Shown in pieces: positions 23,240 to 36,369 of a stretch of DNA of 64,000 nucleotides (positions within the stretch are counted from its first letter, which is position 1; each line of letters begins with the position of its first letter). The stretch comes from Chrysemys picta bellii (Eukaryota; Chordata; Testudines; Emydidae), in NCBI RefSeq assembly GCF_011386835.1, contig NC_088809.1:5217001-5281000 (forward strand), in the 5' to 3' direction. Below the pieces are notes generated by a model that worked only from the letters and a program-made list of their open reading frames with translations, did not search any database and was not told the DNA's origin. Made by a program: the position numbers and the translations under genes.

Positions 23240-25632
23240 CTTATAAGGCAAAAAAGAAAAAAAAGTTAGCTGCTAAACACGGAAGTACTCTTAGGACAGG
23301 GATTTAGTGAGGTGGATGTGGGTGCTTGTCACTGGAAATGTACTCCAATCTTACTTTAGTGTTCACTTTAGACTTTTTGAAATTTGTTTACTGAAGAATA
23401 TTGGTCAGCTAAGATGTTTTTTCCCATAAAATATAAACTATTTTGAACTGAAACTTACACAAACACATCTGTTATGAACTGCTTTTATGCCAAGAGGCTT
23501 CATTTTATCACTGATGACTTCCTGTTCTGACCGTTGGTTTAATTATTAAATACTTGGTTCTCCAATTCAGACGTGGGGGATGGAATGGGATCCCTATAGT
23601 ATATGATATCTAATCTTTTCTATCTTGTTTCTGGAAGCCTGTCAGGTGTGAAAATAACCCATAATAGACTTTATATTTTGGTTATTACAGTTTTAAAACT
23701 TGTCAGTGACCCTATCTCCAACAAAGAAGTTATATGTAGATCATACACATTACAGGTATATAAGGACAGTGTAAAAATACTTACAAAAAATCTTACAAAG
23801 GAAAGAACTGCAAACTTCCAGCCCTCTCAAAAACAAATACAATATACATTTTTAATGTTTCCTTTTGCTAACTAGAGAGCAAAATTCCATAAATGTTTTA
23901 ATGTTCGAAAAATAAGTACAATTAACTGAAAATCTTCCACAAACAAGCATCTATAAGACAGTAAGTTCAGGATCTCTTTAATTTTTCCCCACTGCTCTAC
24001 ATCATAGTCTTCATGAAGTTGGAGCGATAAGAATATCATTTAAAATGAAGTTCTAGGGTTGCAAGGAAAATGTAGCTCAAGATAAATGTGCTTGCTGCAC
24101 CACTTTGTTAATGTATAAAATTACTGACCTAACTGAAAATTAAGCAGCTTAGACAGAAATGTACACACAGTTGCATGCCTTGCAACTGATTGATTGTACC
24201 CTATCTTGAGACGAGAGAGAGAGAACAAGAGGTACTGTCTCAGGCCTTCCTTTGTGCTGCTTGCTGGTTCAGACCAGGGGAATTACAAGACTATCTGAGC
24301 AAACCAAAATGTTTTGTGTAATCTCCTCTTTCTTCCTACCCTCCTCCAAATATATTGCCAGCTACCTTTTTATTGAACTTTGTGGTAGATTTCCTCATGG
24401 GAGCATCTTCAATCTGCCACTGGTGTCTACTATGTTATGCTTTCTTGGACTGTTCCATGAGTACCTAAACATTGCTTATTAATTTCCTGTAGGTCAAATC
24501 AAATTGGCAGCTGTGCTGCTGCTTCCATTGTTTTTCTTTTGTCTTTACTCCAGTTTGCTTTTATAGAAACCACTGAAGAATTCTTGGTCCTATCACTGTT
24601 AAATCCAACATCCTTTTATGTGGAACACAATACTCAATTCCTGAAAAGGAAGTAAATGGACCGACGATTTTAGTAACTCAAAATCTGACAAATAAATAGC
24701 AGTATTAATTTTTCTCCTTGCAAACTGAAACCAAGAATAGTAGGTTGAATTTTATTAGTGTCTGATTATGGGAAACTAACTCATGAAAACTAAAATGTTA
24801 TGAACCACCAAGTTCTAGTAATCTCTAAAACCTGAAATTGTCAATAAAGCTGTTTAAAATTCAAACACAAAGGGGCTATTAGAGGGAGCCTTTTGCATTG
24901 TCTAATTCTCAGGTTCCCCGGCTCGTTGGGTGAGCAGGGACCGGAAGTGTTGCTGACAGCATCCTGGTGCCCAATGAGGGAGTGAAGCAACATTACTAAA
25001 CCCTAATTTCCTTTAGAAAATTAGTGTGTAACCATGTGGAGTGGATCCTGGCCCATCCTTTTTGATCAAAAGGTGACAATCAGTATAAAATGGGCCTCAC
25101 CAGTCCTGGTTGCAGAAGGTGTTTTGAAAGGGCTTTCAGCCTGCTGGGGGATAGGCCAATTTTCAGAGCCTTCCACCTCACAGAAGCTAGGAATTGAATA
25201 GCACTTTAAATGTGTTGCATCTCTTTTGTGTTTTTTATTAGAAATTATCTGAAAAGGTAAAAATGTATAATCTCTCAGGATTGGCAGAACAGGCAGTCTG
25301 TGTCTTGACCAGGATAAAGTTTAAAAGAAGCTTTCTAGATATGACTAGTTTCCCATTTTAACTGTATGTATTTGTGCAAAAGAATATTGATTAGCGTTTG
25401 CCTTTCTAATTCCTTGTTGATCTAGGGGAACTCTAAGCAAATATCAGATGGAAATTTTAACAGTAAGAGTAAACAGCCATGTTTGCAAAAGATAGTATAT
25501 AGTTGTTGGTTTGGATTACTTAAATGCTTCCTTTTTTTTACATATTAAGGCAATCTGTCTTGAGTAGACATGGAATCATATGATCTCGTTGTACTTTCGA
25601 GCTGTTTTGTAACAAAGACCTTGTGATTTAAC

Positions 25633-26074
25633 CAGGGGTGAAAGTAACTTAAAGGACTTACCGCTATCCCAGAGGTCTGAACAGGGGGCGTGGCCTCAAC
25701 CGAAAGAGGCGTGGCCTCAACTGGTAGAGGCGGGGCCTTTAAATACCCAGGCCCTTTACATCAAGTTTTAAACGTCCAGGGGCTCCAGCTGTGGCTGGGA
25801 GCCCTGGGGCCTTTAAATCACCCCCAGAGCTACCAGCTGCAGAGGCAGCTGGGAGCCCCAGGGCTCAGGCACAATTTAAAGGGCCCAGGGTTCCCCGCAG
25901 CAGCTGGAGTCCTGGGTCCTTTAAATCACTGCCAGATCACTGCTGCCGCTACCCCAGGGCTCGGGCGGCAATTTAATGGGCCCGGGGCTCTGGCCACTGC
26001 AGGGAGCCCTGGGCCCTTTAAATCGCCAGTGCCGGTACGCCGTATCGGACCACACTGGCTTACTTTCACCTCTG
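25633..26074. mobile_element. Non-autonomous hAT element with internal GC-rich subrepeats, 442 bp
   Basis: The ends CAGGGGTGAAAGTAA and (other strand) CAGAGGTGAAAGTAA agree at 14 of 15 bases. The flanks carry a perfect 8-bp duplication GATTTAAC (25625-25632 and 26075-26082). The interior has recurring units built from GGGAGCCCTGG and CCTTTAAATC, in both orientations, and GGCGTGGCCTCAAC twice near 25687 and 25709. Open frames across it (for example 25690-26136) are made of this repeat and are not taken as genes. Confidence 0.88.
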
Positions 26075-26396
26075 GATTTAACCAGTTTAAGGAAAGTTCA
26101 TTTCTAGTACACACATGTGAACCTTTCCTTCATTAACAAAATGAAGCCAAGCAAATTGGCACATAGTTGTGAAGCAAACATTACTTCTGTTGTTCTTGCA
26201 TCACCTTGAGAACATAATCCCAAATTATTTTTTCTGAAAAATAGCTATAACTCTTTCCAAGCTTAGCTTTCCATGTATCAGAAATAGACAGGCTAACGAT
26301 GTTTTGGTGGTGTCGTATTCATGCAAATTTGTTACACACGTGGACAATAGGAAGACAAACATTTGAGGATGTGTGTGTATACACTACACAAACAGG

Positions 26397-26418
26397 GAGT
26401 TTGAGTTTGAGTTTGAGT
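26397..26418 (+). repeat. Short (GAGTTT)n tandem
   Basis: About three and a half copies of GAGTTT in a row. It is a simple repeat of no known role. Confidence 0.7.
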
Positions 26419-27348
26419 AAAAATACAACTAATGTATTTTTATAGTGTTTAAAATCAATCTGTTGATTTAGAATATACAAAGCAGCTGGGATTCTCCCCG
26501 ACATACAGTTGCTTCCAGAATCTGAACAAAGGAAACTGAAGGGCTTTATGCTGCTTGAAAGGAATATAAAAGCATTTGTCACTTGCTAATGGTTCTTAGT
26601 AAGAAGGGACATCTGCGTGTGGCTAAGGTTTAGCACTTTTCCAACAAAGCGCCCAACTATTGTGCTATTACCTGTTCCATGTTTTAAACCATTTGCATTT
26701 AATCCAAGTTCCTGTTTCATTATCCTCTGTTTATCCGTATGTCTAATACTGATTTTTTAAAAAAACTAAAGCTTTATTTACCCACAAGGCTGAAATGAGT
26801 CATTTGATGTCCCGAGAAAACCAATCATTTTCCTGCAGTGTAAAGGCAATCCTACTCTGATTCTTATTTCTCTTGGCTTTCTTGACCCCATTTTGTGGAC
26901 AGATAAAATACTAGATAAGTTACGGTCTGCTCAGCGATATTTTCATTTGCTCAAACTGTAGTAGAACTTGAGGCAATGTTTTCCAATAAACAAGTGTGCC
27001 AAGTCTCAGGACCGACAATTCAACTATATTACAACTCTACAGAATTATAGTTTGGGTGGGGGGGAGAATCCATGTGGCTAAACTAAGAGAGGGAAAAATG
27101 TAGTTTTCTCAGGATAACTTAGATAACATTTGAAGCTGGGAGAACTTTGTGTAGCTGGTAACAATAATAAGCTTCCATTGGAAACAAGTGACTCCTGCAG
27201 TTCTGGTGGGATTAACCTTATATGTATTTGTGACTCTTATTATGAGTATTTTTTTTAACTTTTCAAGAAAAATTGTGAACATCAGTTGAGCTATTTTAAA
27301 GAGCTCTAATCAAGAACAATAAAATTAAAATCATTATTCTCTTCCCAG

Positions 27349-27480
27349 GGTGCTGGCACAGCTATTGGAGAGCTGCCTCCTTATTTCATGGCCAGAGCAG
27401 CCCGACTCTCTGGTGCTGAACCTGATGATGAAGAGTATCAGGAATTTGAGGAGATGCTGGAACATGCAGAGGCTGCACAA
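27349..27480 (+). CDS. VMP1: VMP1 coding exon E (VTT domain, first conserved motif, acidic loop)
   Basis: The exon is 132 bp, 44 codons, phase 0 at both ends. The acceptor is CTCTTCCCAG ending at 27348 and the donor GTAAGA starts at 27481. The peptide begins [20 protein letters not shown], followed by the acidic stretch [19 protein letters not shown]. The tetra-spaced YFMAR fits the [FY]xxx[RK] motif of the VTT/DedA superfamily. The third residue context GAGTA replaces GIGTA of human, a small change in the glycine-rich re-entrant segment. The frame reads on for 41 codons past the donor to a stop at 27601, but the downstream peptide is unlike VMP1, so this is intron read-through. Confidence 0.96.
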
Positions 27481-28197
27481 GTAAGAACACTGCAAAACAT
27501 TAGAATGCATTTAATTATCACAGAACACAGCAAGATTAAGATGCAGCGGACAACAGTTCCACTGAAACAAACATGCAAGAAAGCAGCCAACGTGACTTTG
27601 TGAGCAGCTGCCCATAGGTTAGAAAAGAACCTGCACTGGATACAGATACATGTGGAGAAAACCAAACAAGAATTTATAGTCGGTTAAGGCAGGGATATGT
27701 TAATGTAGACAAAAAAATTAAGGCAAACAATGGCTTTTACAAATACAAAAAAGTTCTACAAATATAGCAAAGGAAGCATTAGAGGGAAGGTGAGGCCCAC
27801 TAATAAGTGATGTAGGAGTCATCAAACCAACTGTGATTATGAAATAGCTGAACTGCCAAACTGTTTCTTAAATCTCTCTTAACGAGGAGATAATCGCCAG
27901 CCAACTTGTTTTCACTGGATAATACTCACCTGCCTTGCCACTAGCCGTTTGTGCTGCCAGTGTCTTGGCCGATTTAACAACCTGAGGAAACATATTCTTC
28001 CTGATGTTGAAAAGCAACCAAGCTGCTTTGAATCTTTTTGTTCTTAGCCTTTTTCAATTCAGTTTTATTGATAGATATATTACAACTTGCATTGCCCCAT
28101 ATTAGATCTTAATCGACTGTTAAAAGCTTTCTGTTCTGGTCAGCAGTCTGTGTGTGCCTTAGTTCAGAAATTATTTAGTTTCTAAATGTACAATTCT

Positions 28198-28214
28198 GGG
28201 GGGGGGGGGGGGGG
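28198..28214 (+). repeat. Poly-G run, 17 bases
   Basis: Seventeen consecutive G on the plus strand. Comparable runs occur at 46660-46671 (12 G) and 48092-48109 (18 G). Their exact lengths are the least reliable bases in an assembly. Confidence 0.8.
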
Positions 28215-28940
28215 AAATTCTCAAAAATGTCTTGCTGCTGAATTTCTCCTTTGTATTCTGCTTCCTTTTTACTCCTGTTTGTCTACCAAACCACTAGGTG
28301 GAAGTGGGTCACGATAGATTTTTATATGAAGGAATCAAGCTAATGCTATCTACTATGCACAGAAAAAGAGTTTACACTGCTTTCTCTTTGACCAACCCTT
28401 TACTGTAGCAAAAAAAACCAAACAAACAAAAAAAACCACACTCACCCCAGTCTTGACTTTTAAGAAGTATAAATGTTTCTTACCCTCTCTTTTGATAAGT
28501 TATTGCATGCAGGAAAAAGTAGTCCAAAGAGAGAGAGCATTTGAATAAACCCAAGAATCTCTCTGAAAAATATTCTTCTGAAAACAGCCTTAGGTTTCCT
28601 TGGACTTGTCTGCAAACATTAATTCTAGTCTAATAATGTTAATGATAGTATTTAATGCTATCTAACTTGCCAGCACTTCAGGACAAGCACCTCATCGTAA
28701 TACCTATTCAGGAAAATGCCTAACACATTGGCACTAGATAAATAATTATAGTAAATTAAAAGATCCATCTTTTATAGGCATATGGCCAAAAATTCTCCTA
28801 TTTTGACTTTTGCCCCATTGCTAGGTGTTAATTTTACAAATCAATCCTTGATCTATATACATATTTAACAAATCCCAGCAAAACACAAAGCCAGTCAAAT
28901 ACATGACTCGGAACTGAACTACTGTCCGTATTTATTTACT

Positions 28941-29146
28941 GGTTTCAGAGTAGCAGCCGTGTTAGTCTGTATCCGCAAAAAGAAGAGGAGTACTTGTGGC
29001 ACCTTAGAGACTAACAAATTTATTAGAGCATAAGCTTTCGTGGACTACAGCCCACTTCTTCGGATCAAAGAAGTGGGCTGTAGTCCACGAAAGCTTATGC
29101 TCTAATAATTTTGTTAGTCTCTAAGGTGTCACAAGTACTCCTGTAC
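28941..29146 (+). mobile_element. Foldback retroposon with 12-bp TSD (copy 1)
   Basis: The forward part starts GGTTTCAGAGTAGCAGCCGT and runs through GTACTTGTGGCACCTTAGAG, TAAGCTTTCGTGGACTACAG and CCCACTTCTTCGG. It then turns round: from about 29066 the same segment follows in reverse complement (AAGAAGTGGGCTGTAGTCCA through CACAAGTACTCCTGT). The arms are about 75 bp and nearly identical. TATTTATTTACT flanks it exactly at 28929-28940 and 29147-29158, a 12-bp target duplication that indicates insertion by target-primed reverse transcription. I recall the forward sequence as an abundant turtle interspersed repeat. Confidence 0.85.
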
Positions 29147-32100
29147 TATTTATTTACTGTGACTCTCCCAGCAAGTTATGTGAGATTTTTAAAGTTCTGG
29201 GTGCAGCCAAGATTGGTTTCCAAAATGCATGGTAGGATTCTTGAGTACAAAACCTTTGCTAGTGAGAACCTTGTCAAGATAGACCAAAAATACCCTTAAC
29301 TACAATGACTGTGTGATTGGTGAACAAATGAAATTGTGTCATTCATTGAGAATAAATAACATTGTATTTATTTGCGCTTTGATTTCATTTTCTCAGCAAT
29401 TGAGTTTGGATTGAAGCACATTGTTTTGAGGATGACATTTCTTAAAACTTGACTTGCAATTTGATTCCTATAAGACACTCCAGCGTGAGGCTATGACAAT
29501 CTGATTAAATTGTAGTATGGTTATAAAACTAATAGTTCAGTATTTAAGATTGGACGGTATTTTCCACTCACTAATATGACTTCCTTTGTGCTTTTGGCTT
29601 TCTATCATGTTTTTGTTAGATGTCTGTGAGAGGCACGCATGAATGTCTCATCCTATGGCCTTGAGCAAATCCTGGCATCGTTTGCAAAAGTGAAGCTTTG
29701 TCGCTATTTGCACTGCACAATCACTACTTCATGTGCAGTTTAAAGTCTCCTTATAATTGCTGAATAGCAATGTTTTTGTTACCTAAATCCGCTTGCCTCA
29801 CTATCCAATTCTGATCCTCAATGCCCAAGGGTATAGAGAACATGGCAATCTGATGCCAATGGAAAACTACAAATGTTTGGCGCCATTTAACACTGAAAGG
29901 AATCCTTTCAATAGAAAGGCCTCTCTCCTCCCCCCTTATCTGTGAGGTGTGAAAATAGGTGTGTTGTATTAGAGAATAGCTTCCTCCTTTAGTTCTAATG
30001 AGCTGCTATGGCTGCATACAAAGCAGAGCCAAATTGCTTGGCATTTTGCATGTTTTGTATGGTTTTTTTTTATTTCGAAAATTTGTCACTACTGTTTCTG
30101 AGAAATACCATTGTTTTTTGCTAAACAGATGAGGATACTTGTGGCATTCTGTCAAGTAATATCCAGTCTGTGTTATTGACAGAAGAGAAAAAAAATGTTC
30201 TCTGTGGATTTTAAAAAAGACTAAAGGGAAATAAAATGATTTAAAATGGGTTATACAGTATGATGGGTTAGACCAATCATTCTGTTAAAATTTGCATAGG
30301 GGAAGAATATTGTCTCCCTAAAGTTAAAGAACGTATTTGAGCAGGTTTTCTTTCATAAACTGTCAATCCAAGTGACCTGGCTCCTTGAGTCACTTTTTGA
30401 GAGAAACCATGAGCTGGCTGATATGTAACTTTCTGTTTTTGTATTTTTCCATTAATATATTTAGAAAAAACCCCTCATCTTAATGGAACACCACTTCTTC
30501 TTTTTTGTTTGTCAGTTACAGTTAGTGTAAGTTAACTAAAGAGAGCTTCATATCGTCTATTGCTTCATATGTCGCCTTTTATTCTGCTTGGTCGTCTTGT
30601 TGGCAGTACTGTAATTCTGCCTTGGCTAATCAGGATTGCTTTTTCATGGAACGCTACAGTAAATGCAAAGCACGGTTGTCTGTATAACTAAACTAAACTA
30701 ACTTGGCCTGTGATACGGTAAATATTTCCTCTATATATTATGAATTTTATTTTTTATAGAATTTTAACAGTGATTTTTCCAATGGCTGTCACTTCTGTTC
30801 TGTCCAGTTAAGTGCCAGCGTCCTGAAATTTTCTATCAGAGCTCCCCACTCTAAAGATGAGGAATATCACTAGTGAAACCTTTCAAACCAACCTCTCAAT
30901 TAGGGGAAGTTGAATCTACTACTCAGTGCTGGAGCAGCGCATGGGCAATAGCACAGTACAAATGTAACTGTACAGTTTCTTATAGATACTTTTTGTCTCT
31001 GTTTTTGCCAGTATGATAGTTACTGATTGTTAAGTATTTTCTGACGTCTGCATCTCTTTCTGTATCATACTGAGCAACTTAAAAGCTGATGAAGTTTGTG
31101 GTGAAAACAAAGCTTAATGCAACTTAATACAACTCTATGAAAGTATTGAATGTGTGGGCCCTTGCTATATCATGCTGCTTTCTATTAAGAGGAGAACATA
31201 ATTAAAGGGGGCCTGAAAGCTAATGAAATCTTCTTTGTGCATCTGATCGTTAGTGACTTTGTGTGTTTGGATTCATATTTAAGTGGCATATTCTTTAAGG
31301 ACTAATGATTTACACTTTGAGTGCTTGGGCTTTGCTTCTGTGCACTGCTGTGTGAGCCAAGTTTCCCTGTTAAAAATATTTTCTAGTTGCCTGTGTTACT
31401 ATCGGTTACTTGCTGTTTGTTTACTTTCCAAATTATGTTCTGGCTTCCTTTAAAGAATACAAACTTGAAAAAGGGTTAATACCATATAAACCCTGAGATA
31501 AAACAGGACTCATTGTAAATGATTGAGTGCCATCTGTGCACTGAGCATCAGCCGTTGCTGGGACCTGTTTTTGACTCCACTGAACCTTTACTGGTTGTGG
31601 TTTGTCTGGCCATCACATGACTTCTCTGAAAATTCCCCCTCCCCTCCATTTCCAGTAAACTGTTTGAACAGGAGTGACTCAGAGTGAAACCAGCTTCCCT
31701 GTAACCACAGGGCCTGTTAAAGAATTTGTCAACGTGGACTCTAGAGGGTTTGCATTAAACTTCGCTGTAACTGCTTTGGTTTGTATTGCGTCAGGAGTTC
31801 CATAGAACAACTTCCTGCCTGAAGAGTATGTTGCTTGTCGGCAATGACTTAATCTGATGAACTCTAAGTTACTGGCCAGTAGACATGTGTTAAACCCATC
31901 TTTCTAGCATTTCTTCAAGGCTTTGTGCCTTGAGTTGGATTGCTTTTCCACACCTTAATGTAGAGTTTCTCGTTTCCAAAATAAGAGTGCAAAGTACACC
32001 ACCACACCCAGCCATGGTTGCTTTGAGGACGGGAGCACTGTATGTTCTGACACGGCACTGTGACTTCACTCACATGGCATGAATAAGTCGAAATGTTATG

Positions 32101-35100
32101 TAATTACCAAAGTAGAGCTGGTCTGTGATTAAATTAAATTTTGATCTGTTTCTTGGCTAAAACAAAATTAACCATCATGTTCAGATATGACTTCTCTAAA
32201 AGGCTTCCTTGGTTGCCAGCTTGTTGGATTGAAAGGTTATTTTGTTGCCTTGGTTTTTTACAAGACATTTTTAGTGCTTAAAATAGTGCATGGGGAGTTG
32301 TAAAGAAAATGGAAGAGCAGCAAGAACAGTACAGTGGAAATCTTGACATTTTTCCTTCCCAGAAAGTATTTGTTTGGACCCAATTCCAAATGCCATTCTT
32401 CATCTTTCTTTTAGGCTTCCAATCGCCCCCTTCCCTCATCAGCTTCCTCTCTTTATTAATTGTGCTGTACAAGAAAGAGATTGTCAGTGTTTGGTCTAGG
32501 CTTCCTAATGGGTGGCCACCAGGAGGCTTGTCTGCACATTTTGCATTCCTGAAGTTTGATGCATGCATTTGTTAATACATGTATGGGAGTTTTTTAACCC
32601 TTTCACCTTGGGCCAGAATTAAAAATATAACTTCACACTGATCAAACTCTGGTGAAGCTTCCCCTTAAAAATAGAAACTTTCTGTGAGATACAGGGTTTT
32701 ATAGTGAGCTAAGAATGAAATTATTTTTCACTGGAGAAAGAACCTACTAAATAGCAGTATGGTCTTTAGTATCAACTTTGAGATGAATGTTAGATTGTTC
32801 TGGGCTTTGTAAAGGATCAGTGAAAACTTTGAGTTTGGAAACCATATTAAAGAGGACTTCCCAAGAAAAGGGGGCAATGAAGGGTTAATATAGCCAGACT
32901 GTTGACAATAGAAGCTATGAGTAATAACATAAGCCTTTTTTTCTTGCTTGATTTCTTTGGTTATAGGCAATAAATACAGCAGTCTTGTGCCGGCATTGTT
33001 CTATTCATTTGCACACCTGTTTACAGATAAGGAAAAAATAACCAGTAGGAAGCATTAGGTTACCTTTGTTTAAACTAATTTAAAGGTGTCTTTTCAGTTT
33101 TCTCTTTGAAGTGCCCTTTGCAAAATGTAGTAGACTCTATGCACTAAAACTTCTTTACATGCTTCTATGTTTTTTAAATCTGGAACATGCAAATAAATAA
33201 CTTCCTAATACAAAGTCACCAAGTTAGAAATCTTGATCACCTTGAAGTGGCCTGGCCCACTATCAGCATTGAAAGCAGAAATTAGTCCAGTTACAAATCT
33301 CATGTTGTTTTGCCATAAAAGCCCATCATGCCAAAAAGAGTCCAATGTGTGTTTCTGATGTTGTGAGCTGCTATCGTATAGCAATTGTGAATGAGCAGTT
33401 AGTTTGAACTCCGCCCTTGAATGTTCATGGGGAATTCATGTTGCTGTCACTGAGCGTTCCATGTACATATCTAAAGACACAATTTGTCCTTATAGTATGT
33501 CCTTGATGTATAGTACTGCAGTCTCAGATGAGATTAATTCTCCTTATGTTCTCTGCAGAATAATCAGTAACATCTGCATAAATCTCCGAATCTTAGTTTG
33601 AATTTTCTGGGAAGCTGGTATCCAGTCAGAAATTTCTGATCATGATCTCTGTTCCTCTTTAATTCAGTTGTATAAGCTGGCTGTCTCCCTTACTTCATCC
33701 CTTATCTTATCTTCTTTAGGACTCCCCTCTAATTTCAATCAGGTTCATCCCAAACCTTTAGTTACCATTTTGTATGTGGATTGTATTTGGGAAAACATGC
33801 TGCACCTCAGAAAAGGAGCTTCTAAAAGATGGTTTGGATTATAAAAGCTTGAAGCAAGTTCATTTTTCTACTCCTTTCCATACGGGGGTCTGTTCTGTCA
33901 AACGGAAGAACACCCCAATGTTCAGTGTATAGGATAGAGATCAAAAGGAGATGCTTAAAGTACCGCCCAGCCCTTCTCTCTCCCTCCCCCCCCCATAGGA
34001 GCCTGCAATAAATAATAGAGATTAATTCGTGTGTCATCAAGAAAATGGCTACTTTTTTTTCTTGTTCCAAACACTGTTTAAATCCTTACCCTTAGAGTTC
34101 CTTGTAAAGGGACAAAATATGTATTTTTAATGCTGGTGATTTTGGATTTGTCTGGGGACGAAATAGCATTGCATACTATGCTCATCCGGTTATCCAAAAT
34201 TGCTTCCTTCCTTATTGTGGGCGTTCAGGGGTAGGTAATCAATCTCACTGCATTCCAGACACAAAGAGCCTTTGTTACAATAACTAGATCTTGCTCAAAT
34301 CCTGTATTTTTTATTTTTTTATTTTATTTTTTTAAATTTGGATAGGACAAGACTTTCAGGATGTCCTACTGTTGCTAGTTACACCAGCATGCTAGGTCAG
34401 CTGCCTATGGCCATGGGAATCTGATTGTAGCCTTGGTATGGAGGAACCCTTAATTTGATGCTATATAATGGTGTTTGAGCAGCCTCCACCTTGTCAGCAG
34501 TATCAATAGACAATATTGATGTAAGCCCATTCAGAGAGGAAGGGGACAGAATAGGGTTTGGGGGTCACTGCCTAATGTGTGGGAATGAGTCTGGCAGGTT
34601 TTCTATACTTCCCTGTTCTTTACTAGTAGAGCAGCGGTGACTAACTTAACACTGTTCTGACTCTTCCTTGTCCAGAACAGTGACCTGGCTGCCTTCTTTA
34701 CCATGTGACAAACAGAGAAAAAATGCTTAGTTGTCTTCCATGGAACAAATTTCAGGATCCACACACTGCCAGATCTCTCGCAAGAAGTGAACCTCTGGAA
34801 TAACTGGGTATAGACCCCATGTACCCTTAATTCCTTGATGAGTGAAATAATACTAAATTGTATGTAATATCTGTATAGCACTTTGAAAATGTAAAGTGCT
34901 AGGTGCTGAAGTGGGTAATGCTGTCTGAGATGGGGAGCAGAGCACACTGAGGACTGGGGATGTGGTAAAACATGCTAGTGTACTAGAGGACAGATCTGAT
35001 AAGACTCTGAAACGACATGCTTCTTCCTCTTCCCTTAAACTGTTTCCTTTAATTGTGTTTCATTCTTTGCATAATTTCTTTCTGTTGAAATGAAACAGTA

Positions 35101-36369
35101 GAACTTTTTTTTTTTTTTTAATTCACAAGTGAGAGAGCGTCAGATCCAGCTGGAGAGAAGTGCCAGAGCTCAGTTTGTGAGAGTTCCCACTCGCTTTGAG
35201 CTCTGACCTAAACACATTCAGCCCCATGGATCATTGCCATAGAACTGGTGCTGGATTGCTGTTATCTTGAGGCTTGTAAGGCAAGATACTATGGATTTTG
35301 GTGTTCTAAGAATTTGTTCTGGCTGTTCACAAGTATATTTGCTAGTCCTTATCCCAAGATGCTTGGTGGATGGGGGAAATTATTCCAAGCCTTTCCTACT
35401 CCAAGATAGACAGAGTAATGAAGAAAATTAGAAAGCCTCTTATTTATGCCAAAGAGTCTAATTAAAACAGAACTCTTTATTCTCTTGCTACTATGCTTAG
35501 GCATTTAGCAGTAAATTGTGTAGCATGCATTTCACTGATCAACCTAGATCCGCCGATTTTAGTGAGAGCTCTTATTTTTCAAACAAGGGGTTACTGTTGG
35601 TAAGGGTCCTATTTCTGCTCAAATGCAGGTTTAAAATATCAAATATATTGTCATGGCCATTACAAGGAAAACCTCATTTCATTATGTTCTGGCCTTTTCT
35701 ACCTAGGTAACTATCTGTCTAGTTATATATGGCCTTCATCACTATAATGTCTGAGAGCCTGCACCATAACAGTATTAGCATCCTATGTGGTACTCTCAGC
35801 CCCTTTTCTTTTTAGTAGTCCCCTTCAAAACGCCTGTGCTGTAAGGGCAATAAGGCTAATTGTGTTTCTCATCAGAGAACTTCCCTCTCCCCCCCTTTCT
35901 GTAAGGGGTGGGAACTGAGTTTATTACTTTCTCTCTTAATATGTGACGCACCAAAATTAAGCCTTGTTCCATCATCCTGAGTGAATTGGCAGTATCATTA
36001 CATAATGTGGAAGCTACATGAAAGCCGTTAATGTGAGCAGATTTGCTGGTGGAAATGCATTGATATATTTCTTAAGACACACACCCAGGTCTTGTGTTCC
36101 TCCAAACCGTTGTCACATTTTGACATAGTTTTATGTTAGTAGCTTGTTGGCCATTTATTACTGTTTTATTACTTAATTGTTTCTTTGCTCTCCTTCAGCA
36201 TCATGTACTGAGTGTCCTTTTCCTGATCCGTAGGCTGATAGTGTAATTTAATTGCCATATGTATATTCTTGCTAGTTGGGATTTGCATCTATACAGTATC
36301 TACTGCATGGTCACCCTCTTCTAAAAATATTCTCAGTAAATTCTATGAAATCTTTTAGTTATTGTGTAA

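Larger units (their letters stand above)
22474..27348 (+). other. Intron D-E, 4875 bp
   Basis: GT-AG intron in phase 0. It holds a palindromic MITE (22872-22993), two hAT-like elements (23123-23239 and 25633-26074) and a short GAGTTT tandem (26397-26418). The other parts, for example 23250-25620, show no feature I can name. Confidence 0.85.

Noticed and set aside
25690..26136. 148-codon plus-strand open frame
   Set aside because: It is made of the GC-rich internal units of the hAT element at 25633-26074.
27388..27603. 71-codon frame covering exon E and the start of the next intron
   Set aside because: The first part is exon E; the extension past 27480 does not resemble VMP1 and follows a strong GTAAGA donor.
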